Positions 43,413-52,465 are shown, numbered from the stretch's first letter. The stretch is 64,000 nt of DNA from Polyangiaceae bacterium (GCA_015075635.1 JABTUA010000001.1:496001-560000), one strand, 5' to 3'. Translations and numbers: made by a program. The notes: generated by a model from the letters alone, not told the origin.

Positions 43413-44738
43413 ATGGCCCTCCGATCCCGCGCGGCATTGATCTTCGCGTTCGGAGCAGCGCTGTACCTCGCTCGCGTCGAGGGCCCGTACCACTTCGACG
43501 ACTGGGTCACGCCCGTGAGCGACCCGGCGAGCCAGTCGCTCGGCGCGTTCGTCGAGCACGTTCACCGAACGCTGAGGCCGCTCTCGAAGCTCAGCTTCGC
43601 CCTCGAAGGCTCGCTGGGTCTCGGCGACGCGCCCGCGCTGCGCCGAGCGGTGTCGGCGGCGTTCCACGGGGCGTCGAGCGCGCTCGTGTTCTTGCTGGCG
43701 GCGCGCCTGCGCGCGGGGCTCTGGGCTGCGTTCGCTGCGGCGCTGCTCTTCGCCGTACACCCCATCCACGGCGAGATGGTCTGGGCGTTGGCCGGGCGCG
43801 GCGCCGCGATGGCGCTCTCCCTCGGTCTTGGCGCCCTGCTCGCGCAGCTCCGGGGGCGACGCTGGCTCGCCGCCGCGCTGCTGCTCGGCGCGTGCCTGAG
43901 CCGCGAGACGGCGATCGCCTTCGCGCTGCCGATGGCCGCGCTCGAGCTGTCGCGCCGGGGCACGCTCCGCAGCGTGGCCCATCGGCTCGAGCCGTGCCTC
44001 ACGGTGGTGCTGCTCGCCGTCGCGTTCGTGGCGCAGAACGCGCGCTACCGCCAGCTCATCGACTACTCGGCGCACGGGCGTCCCTTTGGCTACAGCGTGT
44101 CGGCGCAGGTCGAAGCGCTGCCGCACGGGTTCTCGCTCTACGTTCGCCCGAGCGCTCTCTCGATCGACCACGGGCTGCCGCTCTCTCACTCGGCTGCGTC
44201 GCCGGCGTTCTGGCTCGGCGCGGCGCTGCTCGTGGGCCTCGGTGCGCTCTTGGTCTGGGCGGCGCGGGCGCGTCGGCCCGCGCTCGCGGTGGGTGCCGCG
44301 CTCGTGCTGGCCGCGCTCTTGCCCACCCAGAGCGTCATCCCCAAGCTCGACCCGCTCACCGAGCGCCCGTTCGCGACGGCGCTCGCCGGCGCGGCGCTGC
44401 TCCTGGCCCATGGCCTCCGCGCCGCGTTTCGCCGGGCGCGTTGGCGGCAGGCGGCGCTGGGGGGCGTTGCTTTGACCGCGGTGTTGCTGGTGGGCGCCAC
44501 GCTGCGCCGCGGCGCGCTCTACGCGTCGGACGTGGCGTTGTGGCGCGACGCGGCCCGCAAGAGCGTGTCCAACGCCCGACCTCACCACAACCTGGCCGTC
44601 GCCTTGCTCGAAGCGGGGCGCCCCGACGAGGCTCGTGAAGCTCTGGCCCGCGCGCGGCGCATCGATCCCTTCGACTCCGAGCTGCGCGCGCTTGCCTTGC
44701 GCCTGGACCCCAGCCTAGCCTCGGGCGGCCCGCGATGA
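43413..44738 (+). CDS. GT-C fold membrane protein with TPR, TMTC-like
   Basis: The 441-residue protein has about 9-10 hydrophobic segments after a short N-terminus. The first outer loop contains YHFDDW, an acidic pair as in GT-C glycosyltransferases, and the later HPIHGEMVWALAGRG matches the 'HP.H.E.V....GR' signature of TMTC/O-mannosyltransferase-like proteins. It ends in a TPR-like helical pair (PHHNLAVALLEAGRPDEARE). It probably transfers a sugar from a lipid carrier to exported proteins. Its stop overlaps the next gene's ATG. Substrates are unknown; many secreted lipoproteins are encoded just upstream. Confidence 0.75.
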   Translation: MALRSRAALIFAFGAALYLARVEGPYHFDDWVTPVSDPASQSLGAFVEHVHRTLRPLSKLSFALEGSLGLGDAPALRRAVSAAFHGASSALVFLLAARLRAGLWAAFAAALLFAVHPIHGEMVWALAGRGAAMALSLGLGALLAQLRGRRWLAAALLLGACLSRETAIAFALPMAALELSRRGTLRSVAHRLEPCLTVVLLAVAFVAQNARYRQLIDYSAHGRPFGYSVSAQVEALPHGFSLYVRPSALSIDHGLPLSHSAASPAFWLGAALLVGLGALLVWAARARRPALAVGAALVLAALLPTQSVIPKLDPLTERPFATALAGAALLLAHGLRAAFRRARWRQAALGGVALTAVLLVGATLRRGALYASDVALWRDAARKSVSNARPHHNLAVALLEAGRPDEAREALARARRIDPFDSELRALALRLDPSLASGGPR

Positions 44739-45508
44739 AGCTCGTGCGTTTCGGTGTTCACGTTCTCGTCGCGTTGGGCGCGATCGCGTTCGGGGCGCCG
44801 TCGGACGCCGGCGCTGTGTTCGACTGTCTGCCGCCTCGGAACTGCCAGGGCGTCGCGCAATGCTGCACGAAGCCGCGGAAGGAGCTCTTGCTCCAGATCG
44901 CGCGAGCGGAGATGCGTCGCGACTTCTACGACTCGAAGAAGAACCGCGACGAGGCCTTCGCCAAGGGCGCCTGGGACTCGCCAAACAACCTGGAGAAGGC
45001 GTTCACTCAGTTCATTTCCGCGCACCAGGATCAGGCTGCCAAGCAGAAGCTCGGGCTGCCGGCGAACCAGAGCTACCCCGACGTTCCGGATCTGACCACC
45101 CACCCCGACTGCACGAGCTCCATCGACGCCAACGGGGCCAAGCTCTCGATCACCGACATCCCGAAGATGTTCGACGATCCGAACCACCCGCTCACGAAGG
45201 CCAACGTGTGCAAGGAGGCGGTGATCGCGGCCGTCTTGCACGAGTCGGAGCACCAGGACCGCTGCGAGGCCAAGAAGCGCGGGCTCATCAAGCCCAAGAA
45301 CGAGGGAGGCTGGGCCCGCGCCGAGCTCGAGGACAGCGCCGACAGCGAGCGCGACGCCTACGCCCGGGAGGCCGACGCTTTGCGCTTGATGCGCAAGCGC
45401 GCGCGCCAGCGCTGCACCACCGCCAAGAAGCTGGCCGAGAACGACTTCAAGAACGCCCGGGAGCGCGTGAAGGCCCTGAACCTGATGAAGCAGCCGAGGT
45501 ACTACTGA
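44735..45508 (+). CDS. exported protein with HEXXH motif, possible metalloprotein
   Basis: The 257-residue protein has a signal peptide (MKLVRFGVHVLVALGAIAFG, cleavage after about residue 27) and six or more Cys. VIAAVLHESEHQDRC contains H169-E-S-E-H173, the zinc-protease HEXXH pattern, preceded by hydrophobic residues as in real zincins and followed by Glu/Asp-rich helices that could give a third ligand. No named family is recognised, so catalysis is a hypothesis. ATG at 44735 overlaps the glycosyltransferase stop, and its own stop overlaps the next start, so the three genes are translationally coupled. Confidence 0.75.
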   Translation: MKLVRFGVHVLVALGAIAFGAPSDAGAVFDCLPPRNCQGVAQCCTKPRKELLLQIARAEMRRDFYDSKKNRDEAFAKGAWDSPNNLEKAFTQFISAHQDQAAKQKLGLPANQSYPDVPDLTTHPDCTSSIDANGAKLSITDIPKMFDDPNHPLTKANVCKEAVIAAVLHESEHQDRCEAKKRGLIKPKNEGGWARAELEDSADSERDAYAREADALRLMRKRARQRCTTAKKLAENDFKNARERVKALNLMKQPRYY

Positions 45509-46560
45509 TGCGGCTGCGCCTGCTGCTCCGGCCAAGCGTGGGCGCGGCGCTCGTCGCCGCGGCCTCGCTCGCCAGCTATGCGTGCGGCGGCGGCGGCGGC
45601 GCGACGCGCGGCGCGGAGACCCCCGCCGGGGCCGCGGCCGTGCCTGGCTCGGCGGCGGCGGGGCACGCCTGCCTCGACCAGCTGCCGCTCGGCGATTGCG
45701 TGAGCTACGTGCTGGAGCGCGAGGCGGTCGTGGAGCTGCTCGAAGAGCTCGAGGCGACCCGCGACCAGCGCAGCGTGCCGGTGGCCGAGGAGGCCCTCGC
45801 GTCCCCCGATCCGCTGGTCACGGCGGCCGGGCTGCGCGTGCTCGGCCCCTTCGCCGGCTCGAGCGAGAGCGCCGCGGAGCGCGCGGCTCCGCTGATCATG
45901 AGCCCCTTCGTGGCCAATGCCGATCTCGCCGCGGAGGTGCTGGCGCGCTCGCCGAAGCACGCCGCCCTGGCGATGCAGTACCGCGCCGGTCATCCGAGCA
46001 GCGTGGAGGTCCACCCGTGGCAGCGACCCGCCCCGGTCGATCTCTCGAAGCTCGGTTTCGACGCGGCCTACCCTGGTGCCACGCCCTACCCACCGGGCGA
46101 TTCGGAGCTCAGCGCGGCCCACGCCACCGGCGACGGCCTCGACGTCGTGCTCGCACACTACCAGAAGAAGCTCGCCACGGCGCCGGCGCCGCTCGCGGAC
46201 GCGAGGAACGCGCTCACGCAGGATCAGACGCAGCGCATGGAGCAGCTGTCGAAGCAGATGCAGGCTCTTCAAGAGGAGTACTCGAAGACTCAGGACCCCA
46301 AGGTGCTGGACAAGATGCAGGCGCTGGGGAAGAGCTTCGGCGAGGTCGCGCAGTCCCCGCTGACGAAGACGCCGTTCCCGCCCGAGACCACTCCCGCCAG
46401 CGCCTTCGTGGTCGAGCGCGAGGGCGGGCTGCCGGTGCGCCTGGTCGTGGTCTACCGCGAGGCGCTGCTCGACCGCACGGTGGTCATGCACGCCTGGAGC
46501 CCGCCGAAGTACCCGGCCATCCCCCGCGTCCAGGCGTTCCAGCGGCGGTTGGGATTCTAG
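45508..46560 (+). CDS. lipoprotein of a coupled three-gene set, unknown
   Basis: The 350-residue lipoprotein (lipobox A-S-Y-A-C, Cys26) has a Gly/Ala linker to about residue 50, a helical region of about residues 60-165 resembling HEAT-like pairs (VAEEALASPDPLVTAAGLRV), a coiled stretch around residue 240-275 and a beta-rich C-terminus (GLPVRLVVVYREALLDRTV). No domain is identified. Its ATG overlaps the stop of the HEXXH gene (TGATG). The coupling suggests the three envelope proteins form one pathway. Confidence 0.78.
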   Translation: MRLRLLLRPSVGAALVAAASLASYACGGGGGATRGAETPAGAAAVPGSAAAGHACLDQLPLGDCVSYVLEREAVVELLEELEATRDQRSVPVAEEALASPDPLVTAAGLRVLGPFAGSSESAAERAAPLIMSPFVANADLAAEVLARSPKHAALAMQYRAGHPSSVEVHPWQRPAPVDLSKLGFDAAYPGATPYPPGDSELSAAHATGDGLDVVLAHYQKKLATAPAPLADARNALTQDQTQRMEQLSKQMQALQEEYSKTQDPKVLDKMQALGKSFGEVAQSPLTKTPFPPETTPASAFVVEREGGLPVRLVVVYREALLDRTVVMHAWSPPKYPAIPRVQAFQRRLGF

Positions 46561-46569
46561 ATCTCCAGC

Positions 46570-47610
46570 TCAGGCGCTCCCCACCCGCTCGGCCGCCAGC
46601 ATCCCGCAGGCAGCGTGCTTCTCCGCGCCTCCCGAGTAGCGGCGCACGATGGGCGCCTTCAGCAGCTGGAGCTCGCTCATGAAGGCCTTGCGCTCGGCGT
46701 CGGAGGCGCGCCGGAAGCCGTCGGGGCGCGGATCGTTCACGTCGATCAGGTTGATGCGCAGGTCCAGGTCGCCGAACAGGCGCTGGATTTCGCGGACCTC
46801 GGAGGCGTCCGTGTTGACCCCGGACATCAGCACCATGGCCAGGGTGAGCCGGCCGTGCTTGGCGACCGCGGCGTATTCGTGAACGGCACGCGCCAGCTCC
46901 TCGAGGGAGACCTTGCCGGCGACCGGCAGGAGCCTCTTCCTCCGCTCTTCGAGCGCGCTGGTCAAGGACACGATCAACCGGTATGGGTGCCGCTCCGCGG
47001 CGAAGCGGCGGATCTGCGGCGCCAGCCCCACCGTCGAGATCGTGATCGAGCGCCCAGAGACGCGCGCGCCGCAGGGATGCGACAGCACGCGCGCGGTCTG
47101 GATGACGGCGTCGTAGTTCTGGAGCGGCTCCCCTTGACCCTGGAACACCGCGCCGACGACGCGTCCGGGCGCTTCGTCCCGCACCCGCAGGAAGGCCGAG
47201 ACCATCTCCCAGGTCTCCAGGTTGCGGCTGAGCCCCAGCCGGCCCGTGGCGCAGAACTGACAGGCCATCGCGCAGCCCACCTGCGACGACAGGCACACGC
47301 TGAAGCGCCCCGGCTTCTCCAGCGGGATGCGCACCGCCTCCGAGAGCGCCCCGTCCGGCGAGCGGAACAGGTACTTCACGAAACGGTCGCTCGGGTTCTC
47401 GACCTTCTCCAAGAGCTCGAGCCGAGTCGCGTCGAGCTCGCGCTCGACGGCTTCGAGCTTGGCCTTCGACAGCGGCTGCTTCGGCGGGCGCGAGTCGAAC
47501 GCCGCGGCCATCAAGCGCCGGGCCTCGTCCGCCGTCAGTGCCACGCCGGCTCGCCCCAGGTGCGCGGTCAGATCCTCGGGAAGCTGGGCGTACAGGTGGG
47601 GGCGAGCCAC
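46570..47610 (-). CDS. RlmN/Cfr-type radical SAM methyltransferase
   Basis: The 346-residue protein has the radical-SAM cluster motif CAMACQFC (Cys113, Cys117, Cys120), the RlmN strings CLSSQVGC and FQGQGEPLQNYD, and the C-terminal AACGM whose Cys335 matches the methyl-carrying Cys of RlmN. RlmN methylates A2503 of 23S rRNA and A37 of some tRNAs. The GQGEPL instead of GMGEPL and divergent N-terminus suggest a side branch rather than the main RlmN. I used GTG at 47610; a TTG at 47649 is possible. No ribosome-related gene is adjacent. Confidence 0.88.
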   Translation of the reverse strand: MARPHLYAQLPEDLTAHLGRAGVALTADEARRLMAAAFDSRPPKQPLSKAKLEAVERELDATRLELLEKVENPSDRFVKYLFRSPDGALSEAVRIPLEKPGRFSVCLSSQVGCAMACQFCATGRLGLSRNLETWEMVSAFLRVRDEAPGRVVGAVFQGQGEPLQNYDAVIQTARVLSHPCGARVSGRSITISTVGLAPQIRRFAAERHPYRLIVSLTSALEERRKRLLPVAGKVSLEELARAVHEYAAVAKHGRLTLAMVLMSGVNTDASEVREIQRLFGDLDLRINLIDVNDPRPDGFRRASDAERKAFMSELQLLKAPIVRRYSGGAEKHAACGMLAAERVGSA

Positions 47611-47657
47611 TCGCGCGGTGTAGCACGGAAAGGCGTATAGTCGGCCCAAGGCACCTC

Positions 47658-48890
47658 ATGGGGCGGGCAGGCTACGAAACGGCGAGGCTCAGGCTGGCGC
47701 GCTTGCGCGTCGAAGGCGACGAGGCGCGTCAAGTGGGCGCACGGCACGCGCTCGCGATCAGCGCCGGCGCGTTGAACGTCGAGCGCGTCGGGATCTGGCT
47801 CTTCGACGCGCGCGATCAGCGCATCGACTGCATGCAGCTCTACACCGCGGCCACGCGCTCGTTCTCGGCTGGGACCTCGCTCTTCGCCAAGGATCACCCG
47901 GACTACTTCGCGGCGCTCGCCTCGCGCCGGGCCATCGCCGCCGACGACGCGCGCACCGATCCGGCCACGCACGAGCTGACGGACGGGTACCTGGCCCCGA
48001 ACGGCATCACGTCGATGCTCGACGCGCCGATCATCCGCGGCGGGCGCATCGTGGGCGTGGTCTGCCACGAGCACGTCGGTCCCGCGCGCGCCTGGCAACA
48101 GCAGGACATCGACTTCGCGAGCACCGTCGCCGACATGGTCGCGCTGCTGTTCGAGCAGTCCGACCGTCTGACGCTGGAGGCGTCGCTGATGGCCCACAAC
48201 GAGCAGGCGCTCGAGAGCCAGAAGACGGAGGCGCTGCAGCGACTGGCCCGCGCGGTGGGCCACGACATCAACAATGTGCTCACCAGCCTCTCGCTGGCGA
48301 CGGAGCGCCTGACGCGGCACGCGGACCCGGGCGTGGCGCAGGCGGCGGTTGACATCAGCCATGCGGTGGACCTGGTTCACACCCTGGCCACGCAGCTGCT
48401 CGAGCTGGGCCGCTCGGCCCCGCTGGCCGGCGGACCCACCGACGTGCGGCGGCTGCTCGAGCGCGAGCACGCCGCGCTGAACGCGCTCTTGGCCGGGCGA
48501 GCCACGGTGACCATCGAGGACCGCGCCGAGGACGCGGTCGTGTCTCTGGACCCGAAGGAGCTCGAGCAGATCCTGCTGAACCTGGCCGCGAACGCCCGCG
48601 ATGCAATCTCCGACTCGGGCCATGTGGGCATCGTGCTCCGCGAGCCGAACCCCGAGGATCTGGTGACCCACGACCGGCTGATCCTGGAGGTCGTGGACGA
48701 CGGCGCGGGCATGGACGATGAGACGCGCGCGCGCGTATTCGAGCCATACTTCACCACCAAGCAGCACGGCACGGGGCTCGGGCTCGCGCTGGTCTACGCG
48801 ACCGTCGTGCGGGCCGGCGGCTCGCTCAGCGTCGAGAGCTCGCCAGGAAGAGGCACGCGCTTCGTGGCGGCGTTGCCCAGGACGCGCTAG
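47658..48890 (+). CDS. GAF-domain sensor histidine kinase
   Basis: The 410-residue cytosolic kinase has a GAF domain (about residues 25-165, with SMLDAPIIRGGRIVGVVCHEH), a dimerisation helix with phospho-acceptor His202 in AVGHDINNVLTSL, and a full ATPase domain: N-box NLAANARDAI, G1 DDGAGM, F-box FEPYFTTK and G2 GTGLGLALVY. It has no membrane segment, so it senses an internal ligand or acts as an orphan kinase. No response regulator is adjacent; partners may be elsewhere, such as the receiver at 61998. ATG at 47658, divergent from the radical SAM gene. Confidence 0.92.
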   Translation: MGRAGYETARLRLARLRVEGDEARQVGARHALAISAGALNVERVGIWLFDARDQRIDCMQLYTAATRSFSAGTSLFAKDHPDYFAALASRRAIAADDARTDPATHELTDGYLAPNGITSMLDAPIIRGGRIVGVVCHEHVGPARAWQQQDIDFASTVADMVALLFEQSDRLTLEASLMAHNEQALESQKTEALQRLARAVGHDINNVLTSLSLATERLTRHADPGVAQAAVDISHAVDLVHTLATQLLELGRSAPLAGGPTDVRRLLEREHAALNALLAGRATVTIEDRAEDAVVSLDPKELEQILLNLAANARDAISDSGHVGIVLREPNPEDLVTHDRLILEVVDDGAGMDDETRARVFEPYFTTKQHGTGLGLALVYATVVRAGGSLSVESSPGRGTRFVAALPRTR

Positions 48891-48937
48891 GGGCGGGGAC
48901 CGGAGACACTGCGGCGGGCTCGGGGTATGGACCCTCC

Positions 48938-50503
48938 GTGGCCAGCAAACCCGAGCTCGAGACCCAAGATCCCCCGGAGCCCCCGAAGTCGGTCGTGGAC
49001 CGCGCCCTCGGCTGGGTCGAACGCATCGGCAATCGGCTGCCGGATCCCGCGCTGCTCTTCGTCCTCGCGTTGCTCCTCACCTGGGTCGCGTCCGCGCTCC
49101 TGTCGGGCCACTCGTTCCAGGTCCCGTCGAAGACCGGGATGCAGGCGCGCCAGGTCGTGAACCAGCTCTCGGGCACCTCGCTCACCACGTTCCTGGCCGA
49201 CATGGTCAAGACCTTCACGGGCTTCCACCCGCTCGGCGTGGTGCTCGTCGCGTTGCTCGGCGTCGGTGTCGCCGAGCAGAGCGGCTTCATCAACGCCGCG
49301 CTCAAGCGTCTGCTCGCGGTCACGCCGAAGAAGCTCCTGACGCCGATGCTGGTGTTCGTGGCGATCCTGAGCCACACCGCCGCGGACGCGGGCTACGTGC
49401 TGGTGATCCCGCTCGGCGGCGTGATCTTCGCGGCCGCGGGTCGCCACCCGCTGGCGGGCATCGCTGCGGCCTTCGCCGGCGTGTCCGGGGGCTTCTCCGC
49501 CAACCCGGTGCCGTCGGGGCTCGATCCGCTGCTGCAAGGGCTGACCCAAGAGGCGGCGCAGATCCTGGACCCGAAGCGCCAGGTCAACCCGCTCTGCAAC
49601 TGGGTGTTCACCGCGGTCTCCAGCCTGCTCATCGTGCTCGTCGCCTGGTACGTCACCGACAAGATCGTGGAGCCGCGGCTGAAGAAGATCGCCATCGACG
49701 GCGACCCGGCGGACATGCCGAAGATGGCGGAGACCACCCCCGAGGAGCGGCGAGGCCTCAGGGCCGGCAGCCTCGCCTTCGTGTTGGGGATCGCGGCTCT
49801 GGTCGCGCTCTCGGTGCCGAAGAGCTCGCCCTTCCGCGCACCCACCGGGGAGCTGACCGCGTTCGCAGCGCCCTTGATGCAGTCCATCGTGCCGCTGATC
49901 TTCCTGCTCTTCCTGCTGCCCGGGCTGGCCCACGGCTTCGCCTCCGGAACCTTCCGGACGCACCGCGACGCCATCGCCGGCATGAGCAAGACCATGTCCA
50001 CGATGGGCTACTACATCGTGATGGCGTTCTTCGCGTCCCTGTTCATCTACGCCTTCAACAAGAGTCAGCTCGGCGCGCTGCTCGCCGTCAAGGGCGCCGA
50101 GGTGCTGAAGTCCATGGCGCTGCCGGGACCGGTCACCGTCCTCGCGATCATCGTCCTGTGCGCGACGGTGAACCTGGTGATCGGATCGGCGTCGGCGAAG
50201 TGGGCGCTCCTCGCGCCGATCTTCGTCCCCATGCTGATGCAGCTCGGGATTTCCCCCGAGTTGACCCAGGCCGCGTACCGCGTCGGGGACTCGACCACCA
50301 ACATCGTCACCCCGCTGATGCCGTACTTCCCGCTCGTGGTGGCGTTCTGCCAGCGCTACGTGAAGGGCACCGGGATCGGCACCCTGACCTCGCTCATGCT
50401 GCCGTTCTCGGTGGCGTTCATCGTGAGCTGGACGCTGTTCCTCCTGGCCTTCTGGGGCGCCGGCATCCCGCTCGGCGTAGCGGCGCCGTACGGATATCCG
50501 TGA
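48938..50503 (+). CDS. AbgT-family transporter
   Basis: The 521-residue membrane protein contains the AbgT hallmarks GVGVAEQSGFINAALKR, SHTAADAGYVLVIPLGGVIF, GRHPLAGIAAAFAGVSGGFS and, near the end, ASAKWALLAPIFVPMLMQLG with AYRVGDSTTN. AbgT carriers import p-aminobenzoyl-glutamate or, as in MtrF/YdaH, export sulfonamide-like compounds. Which holds here is undecided because no aminobenzoyl-glutamate hydrolase is adjacent. GTG at 48938. About 9 to 11 transmembrane segments are expected. Confidence 0.92.
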   Translation: MASKPELETQDPPEPPKSVVDRALGWVERIGNRLPDPALLFVLALLLTWVASALLSGHSFQVPSKTGMQARQVVNQLSGTSLTTFLADMVKTFTGFHPLGVVLVALLGVGVAEQSGFINAALKRLLAVTPKKLLTPMLVFVAILSHTAADAGYVLVIPLGGVIFAAAGRHPLAGIAAAFAGVSGGFSANPVPSGLDPLLQGLTQEAAQILDPKRQVNPLCNWVFTAVSSLLIVLVAWYVTDKIVEPRLKKIAIDGDPADMPKMAETTPEERRGLRAGSLAFVLGIAALVALSVPKSSPFRAPTGELTAFAAPLMQSIVPLIFLLFLLPGLAHGFASGTFRTHRDAIAGMSKTMSTMGYYIVMAFFASLFIYAFNKSQLGALLAVKGAEVLKSMALPGPVTVLAIIVLCATVNLVIGSASAKWALLAPIFVPMLMQLGISPELTQAAYRVGDSTTNIVTPLMPYFPLVVAFCQRYVKGTGIGTLTSLMLPFSVAFIVSWTLFLLAFWGAGIPLGVAAPYGYP

Positions 50504-50536
50504 AGCGGAGCAGGCTCGCGTGACCCGCCGCGAGGC

Positions 50537-51301
50537 TCAGCTTGCGTCGGGCGACGGCGGGAGCGGCTGCCGTGGGATGCCGGGCAGCGGCGGCACCGGC
50601 TGCTTTCGTTTGGGCAGCTCCTTGGCCGGCGGCTTGGGCGCCTCCGCCGGCTTGGCCGGCTCCTTGGGCTTCGCCTTCGGGGCCAACTCGGGCTTCGACT
50701 TGGGCTTCGCGTCCGCCTTCGACCCGCCGGCGACGGCGTTCTGCTTCTTGGCGTCGGCTGGCTTTCCCCTGTCGTCCTTGGCTCGCTTGGGCTCGCTCTT
50801 CTTCTGTGGCTCGAGCGGCTGAGCTGGACCGCTCGCTGGCTCGTGCGGCGGCCCGAGCACCAAGCCGCACACATCGACGATCCGCCGCGCGTGCTCGTTC
50901 ACGTCGTGCCGAAGGGAGGACACCTCGGCGCCGTCTTCGGCCTCGAAGACGATACGCACACCGGCATGGATGTTGTCGAGCCGCGGCTCCGAGCGCTCCA
51001 GGGTGTCGGGCAGCGACAGCCCGGCGGCCCTGCGGCGGAGATCCCCGATGTCCTCCGAGGTCGTCAGCACGAGCGCGGCACCTTCCCGGACCTCCTCGAA
51101 GGCAACCCGCGTATGGGGCTCGTCCGCCGGGCAGATGGCGCGGCTGGCCGCCTTCGCGGGTTCGACGCGCGGCTCCGGCGCGCGACCCACCGCCTGCGGC
51201 GAAGCGCTCTCGCCGCCCCGCGCTCCCGGCGAGGCGCTCCGCTCCGTGGCGCAGGCCGCGACCGACAACCCAATCGCTCCGCTGATCAACGCGCGCAACA
51301 T
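50537..51301 (-). CDS. lipoprotein with Lys/Pro-rich C-terminal tail
   Basis: The 254-residue lipoprotein (lipobox S-V-A-A-C, Cys17) has a folded central part of about residues 55-150 with helical character and Cys, then a long tail of Lys, Pro and Ala (EPAKPAEAPKPPAKELPKRK). Basic, Pro-rich tails can span the peptidoglycan or bind anionic surfaces; that is inference. The domain is not recognised. ATG at 51301. It converges on the AbgT gene and is divergent from the small lipoprotein at 51410. Confidence 0.72.
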   Translation of the reverse strand: MLRALISGAIGLSVAACATERSASPGARGGESASPQAVGRAPEPRVEPAKAASRAICPADEPHTRVAFEEVREGAALVLTTSEDIGDLRRRAAGLSLPDTLERSEPRLDNIHAGVRIVFEAEDGAEVSSLRHDVNEHARRIVDVCGLVLGPPHEPASGPAQPLEPQKKSEPKRAKDDRGKPADAKKQNAVAGGSKADAKPKSKPELAPKAKPKEPAKPAEAPKPPAKELPKRKQPVPPLPGIPRQPLPPSPDAS

Positions 51302-51409
51302 GGCGTCGAATCTACTCTCCTCCGCCGTCACCTCAAGCCTCGCGCGACGCAGGCAACCGCCGTGCGCGGTCTTTCGCGGCAGTACCGCCGGGCAGTCGTG
51401 TCAGCCGTG

Positions 51410-51652
51410 ATGTCCCCCCCCGGAGTGCGACCCTCCATAGCGGTGATGCTGGTCACGCTGGGCGCAGCCGGCTGCGGCTCGAGCTCGAAGGATGGCGGAG
51501 GCCCAGGCGGGCCGAACATCGGCTGCGACGACCCCGAGGCGCGGGTCACGGCGACGCCAACCATCACGCCCGCCTCGGCGCCCGAGGGCAAAGTCACGAA
51601 GCTCGACTTCGTCATCCCCCTGACGCGCGTCACCAACCGGGTGATCGCGTAG
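51410..51652 (+). CDS. very short lipoprotein, possibly truncated
   Basis: The 80-residue product has a signal peptide and lipobox G-A-A-G-C (Cys22), a Gly/Ser/Asp linker and only about 45 further residues ending RVTNRVIA. The stop TAG is immediately followed by the stop of the VapC gene on the other strand. Many neighbours have a similar N-terminus with a large domain behind it, so this may be a gene cut short. The ATG at 51410 lies after a GTG at 51404 that could also be used. Confidence 0.55.
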   Translation: MSPPGVRPSIAVMLVTLGAAGCGSSSKDGGGPGGPNIGCDDPEARVTATPTITPASAPEGKVTKLDFVIPLTRVTNRVIA

Positions 51653-52069
51653 TCATGGCACGCTGCCCGCTGGTACGACCCACTCGGTGGGCTGGCCGGT
51701 GACCCGCCCTATCAAGTCGAAGTCCTTGTCGTAGTGGAGCACCGTTAGCTGGTGCCGCTCTGCGACGGCAGCGATGAGCAGGTCCGGAATGCTGGCAGCG
51801 CGGTGGTGCCCTGCCCGCGCCATGCCCTCGAGAACGTCGATCGCTCGGTCGAAGTCCATCTGCTCGATGTCGACGGAGGGCAGCGCACGCCGGACGCTGC
51901 GGGTGGCGACGAGATCCGCATGGGACTTGGCGCTGAACAGGATCTCCAGCTCGATCACCGAGCAAGTCGCCACGTCGCCGCCCACCAGGAGGGGCGCGAG
52001 ACGAGCGGCTACCGTCGGCCGGGCCAGCCGCGCGAGGGCGCTCTTGTCCGCGAGAAACGTCAGCGCCAC
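51653..52069 (-). CDS. VapC-like PIN-domain toxin
   Basis: The 138-residue protein has the PIN nuclease layout: LADKSAL at the start (first Asp), Glu in VIELEILFS, Asp in SIPDLLIAAVAE and Asp in HYDKDFDLI. These four acidic residues bind Mg2+ for RNA cleavage; VapC toxins usually cut tRNA or rRNA. It overlaps the upstream antitoxin gene by 10 bp. The product is normal in length and appears intact. Confidence 0.92.
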   Translation of the reverse strand: MALTFLADKSALARLARPTVAARLAPLLVGGDVATCSVIELEILFSAKSHADLVATRSVRRALPSVDIEQMDFDRAIDVLEGMARAGHHRAASIPDLLIAAVAERHQLTVLHYDKDFDLIGRVTGQPTEWVVPAGSVP

Positions 52070-52266
52070 GCGCGGGCCATGACCTTGGGGTCGTCGAGCT
52101 CGAGACCATCCATCGTTCGCAGCTGCTCCACGGCCTTGCGTCGCGCCTCGTAGGCAATCACCTCGTCCAGGGCGCGTTCAATCGTGTCCTTGATGCCCTT
52201 GGTTCCCAGGAGCTTCCGCGCCTTGCTCAGCTTCCGAGGGTCGATGACCAATGTGGTTCGATGCAT
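52060..52266 (-). CDS. VapB-like antitoxin
   Basis: The 68-residue protein reads MHRTTLVIDPRKLSKARKLL then GTKGIKDTIERALDEV, a ribbon-helix-helix N-terminus followed by a helical tail that would bind the toxin. It should neutralise the PIN toxin and repress the operon. The gene overlaps the toxin gene by 10 bp. Sequences of the type ATGCAT recur three times just upstream (52261, 52280, 52295). Confidence 0.88.
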   Translation of the reverse strand: MHRTTLVIDPRKLSKARKLLGTKGIKDTIERALDEVIAYEARRKAVEQLRTMDGLELDDPKVMARAWR

Positions 52267-52300
52267 ACCTCAGTATGCCATGCATGAGAGAAAGATGCAT
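52261..52300 (-). promoter_or_regulatory. possible vapBC operator with three ATGCAT boxes
   Basis: ATGCAT, a 6-bp palindrome unusual in such GC-rich DNA, occurs at 52261-52266 (overlapping the start codon), 52280-52285 and 52295-52300. VapB dimers commonly bind short palindromic arrays at their own promoter, so this may be the autoregulation site. A CATACT element near 52270 could be a -10, which would make the mRNA nearly leaderless. This is inferred from position only. Confidence 0.35.
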
Positions 52301-52465
52301 ATCGTGACGCGGCCCGGGGAGCGCGGGCCGCCGGCTGAGCTGACCCTCGCGACGTCGTCCCTCTCGCACGCCCACTCGGCGGCGTTGCGGAAGCTTCCGA
52401 GGGGGCTATCGGGTCAGGTTGACCAGGCCTCTCCGGTCGAGTCCTCGCCCTCCGCTGGCCGATGT

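Noticed and set aside
50537..51301. TonB-like energy transducer because of the Lys/Pro-rich region
   Set aside because: The protein has a lipobox instead of an N-terminal membrane anchor, and the Lys/Pro region is at the C-terminus with no TonB C-terminal domain.
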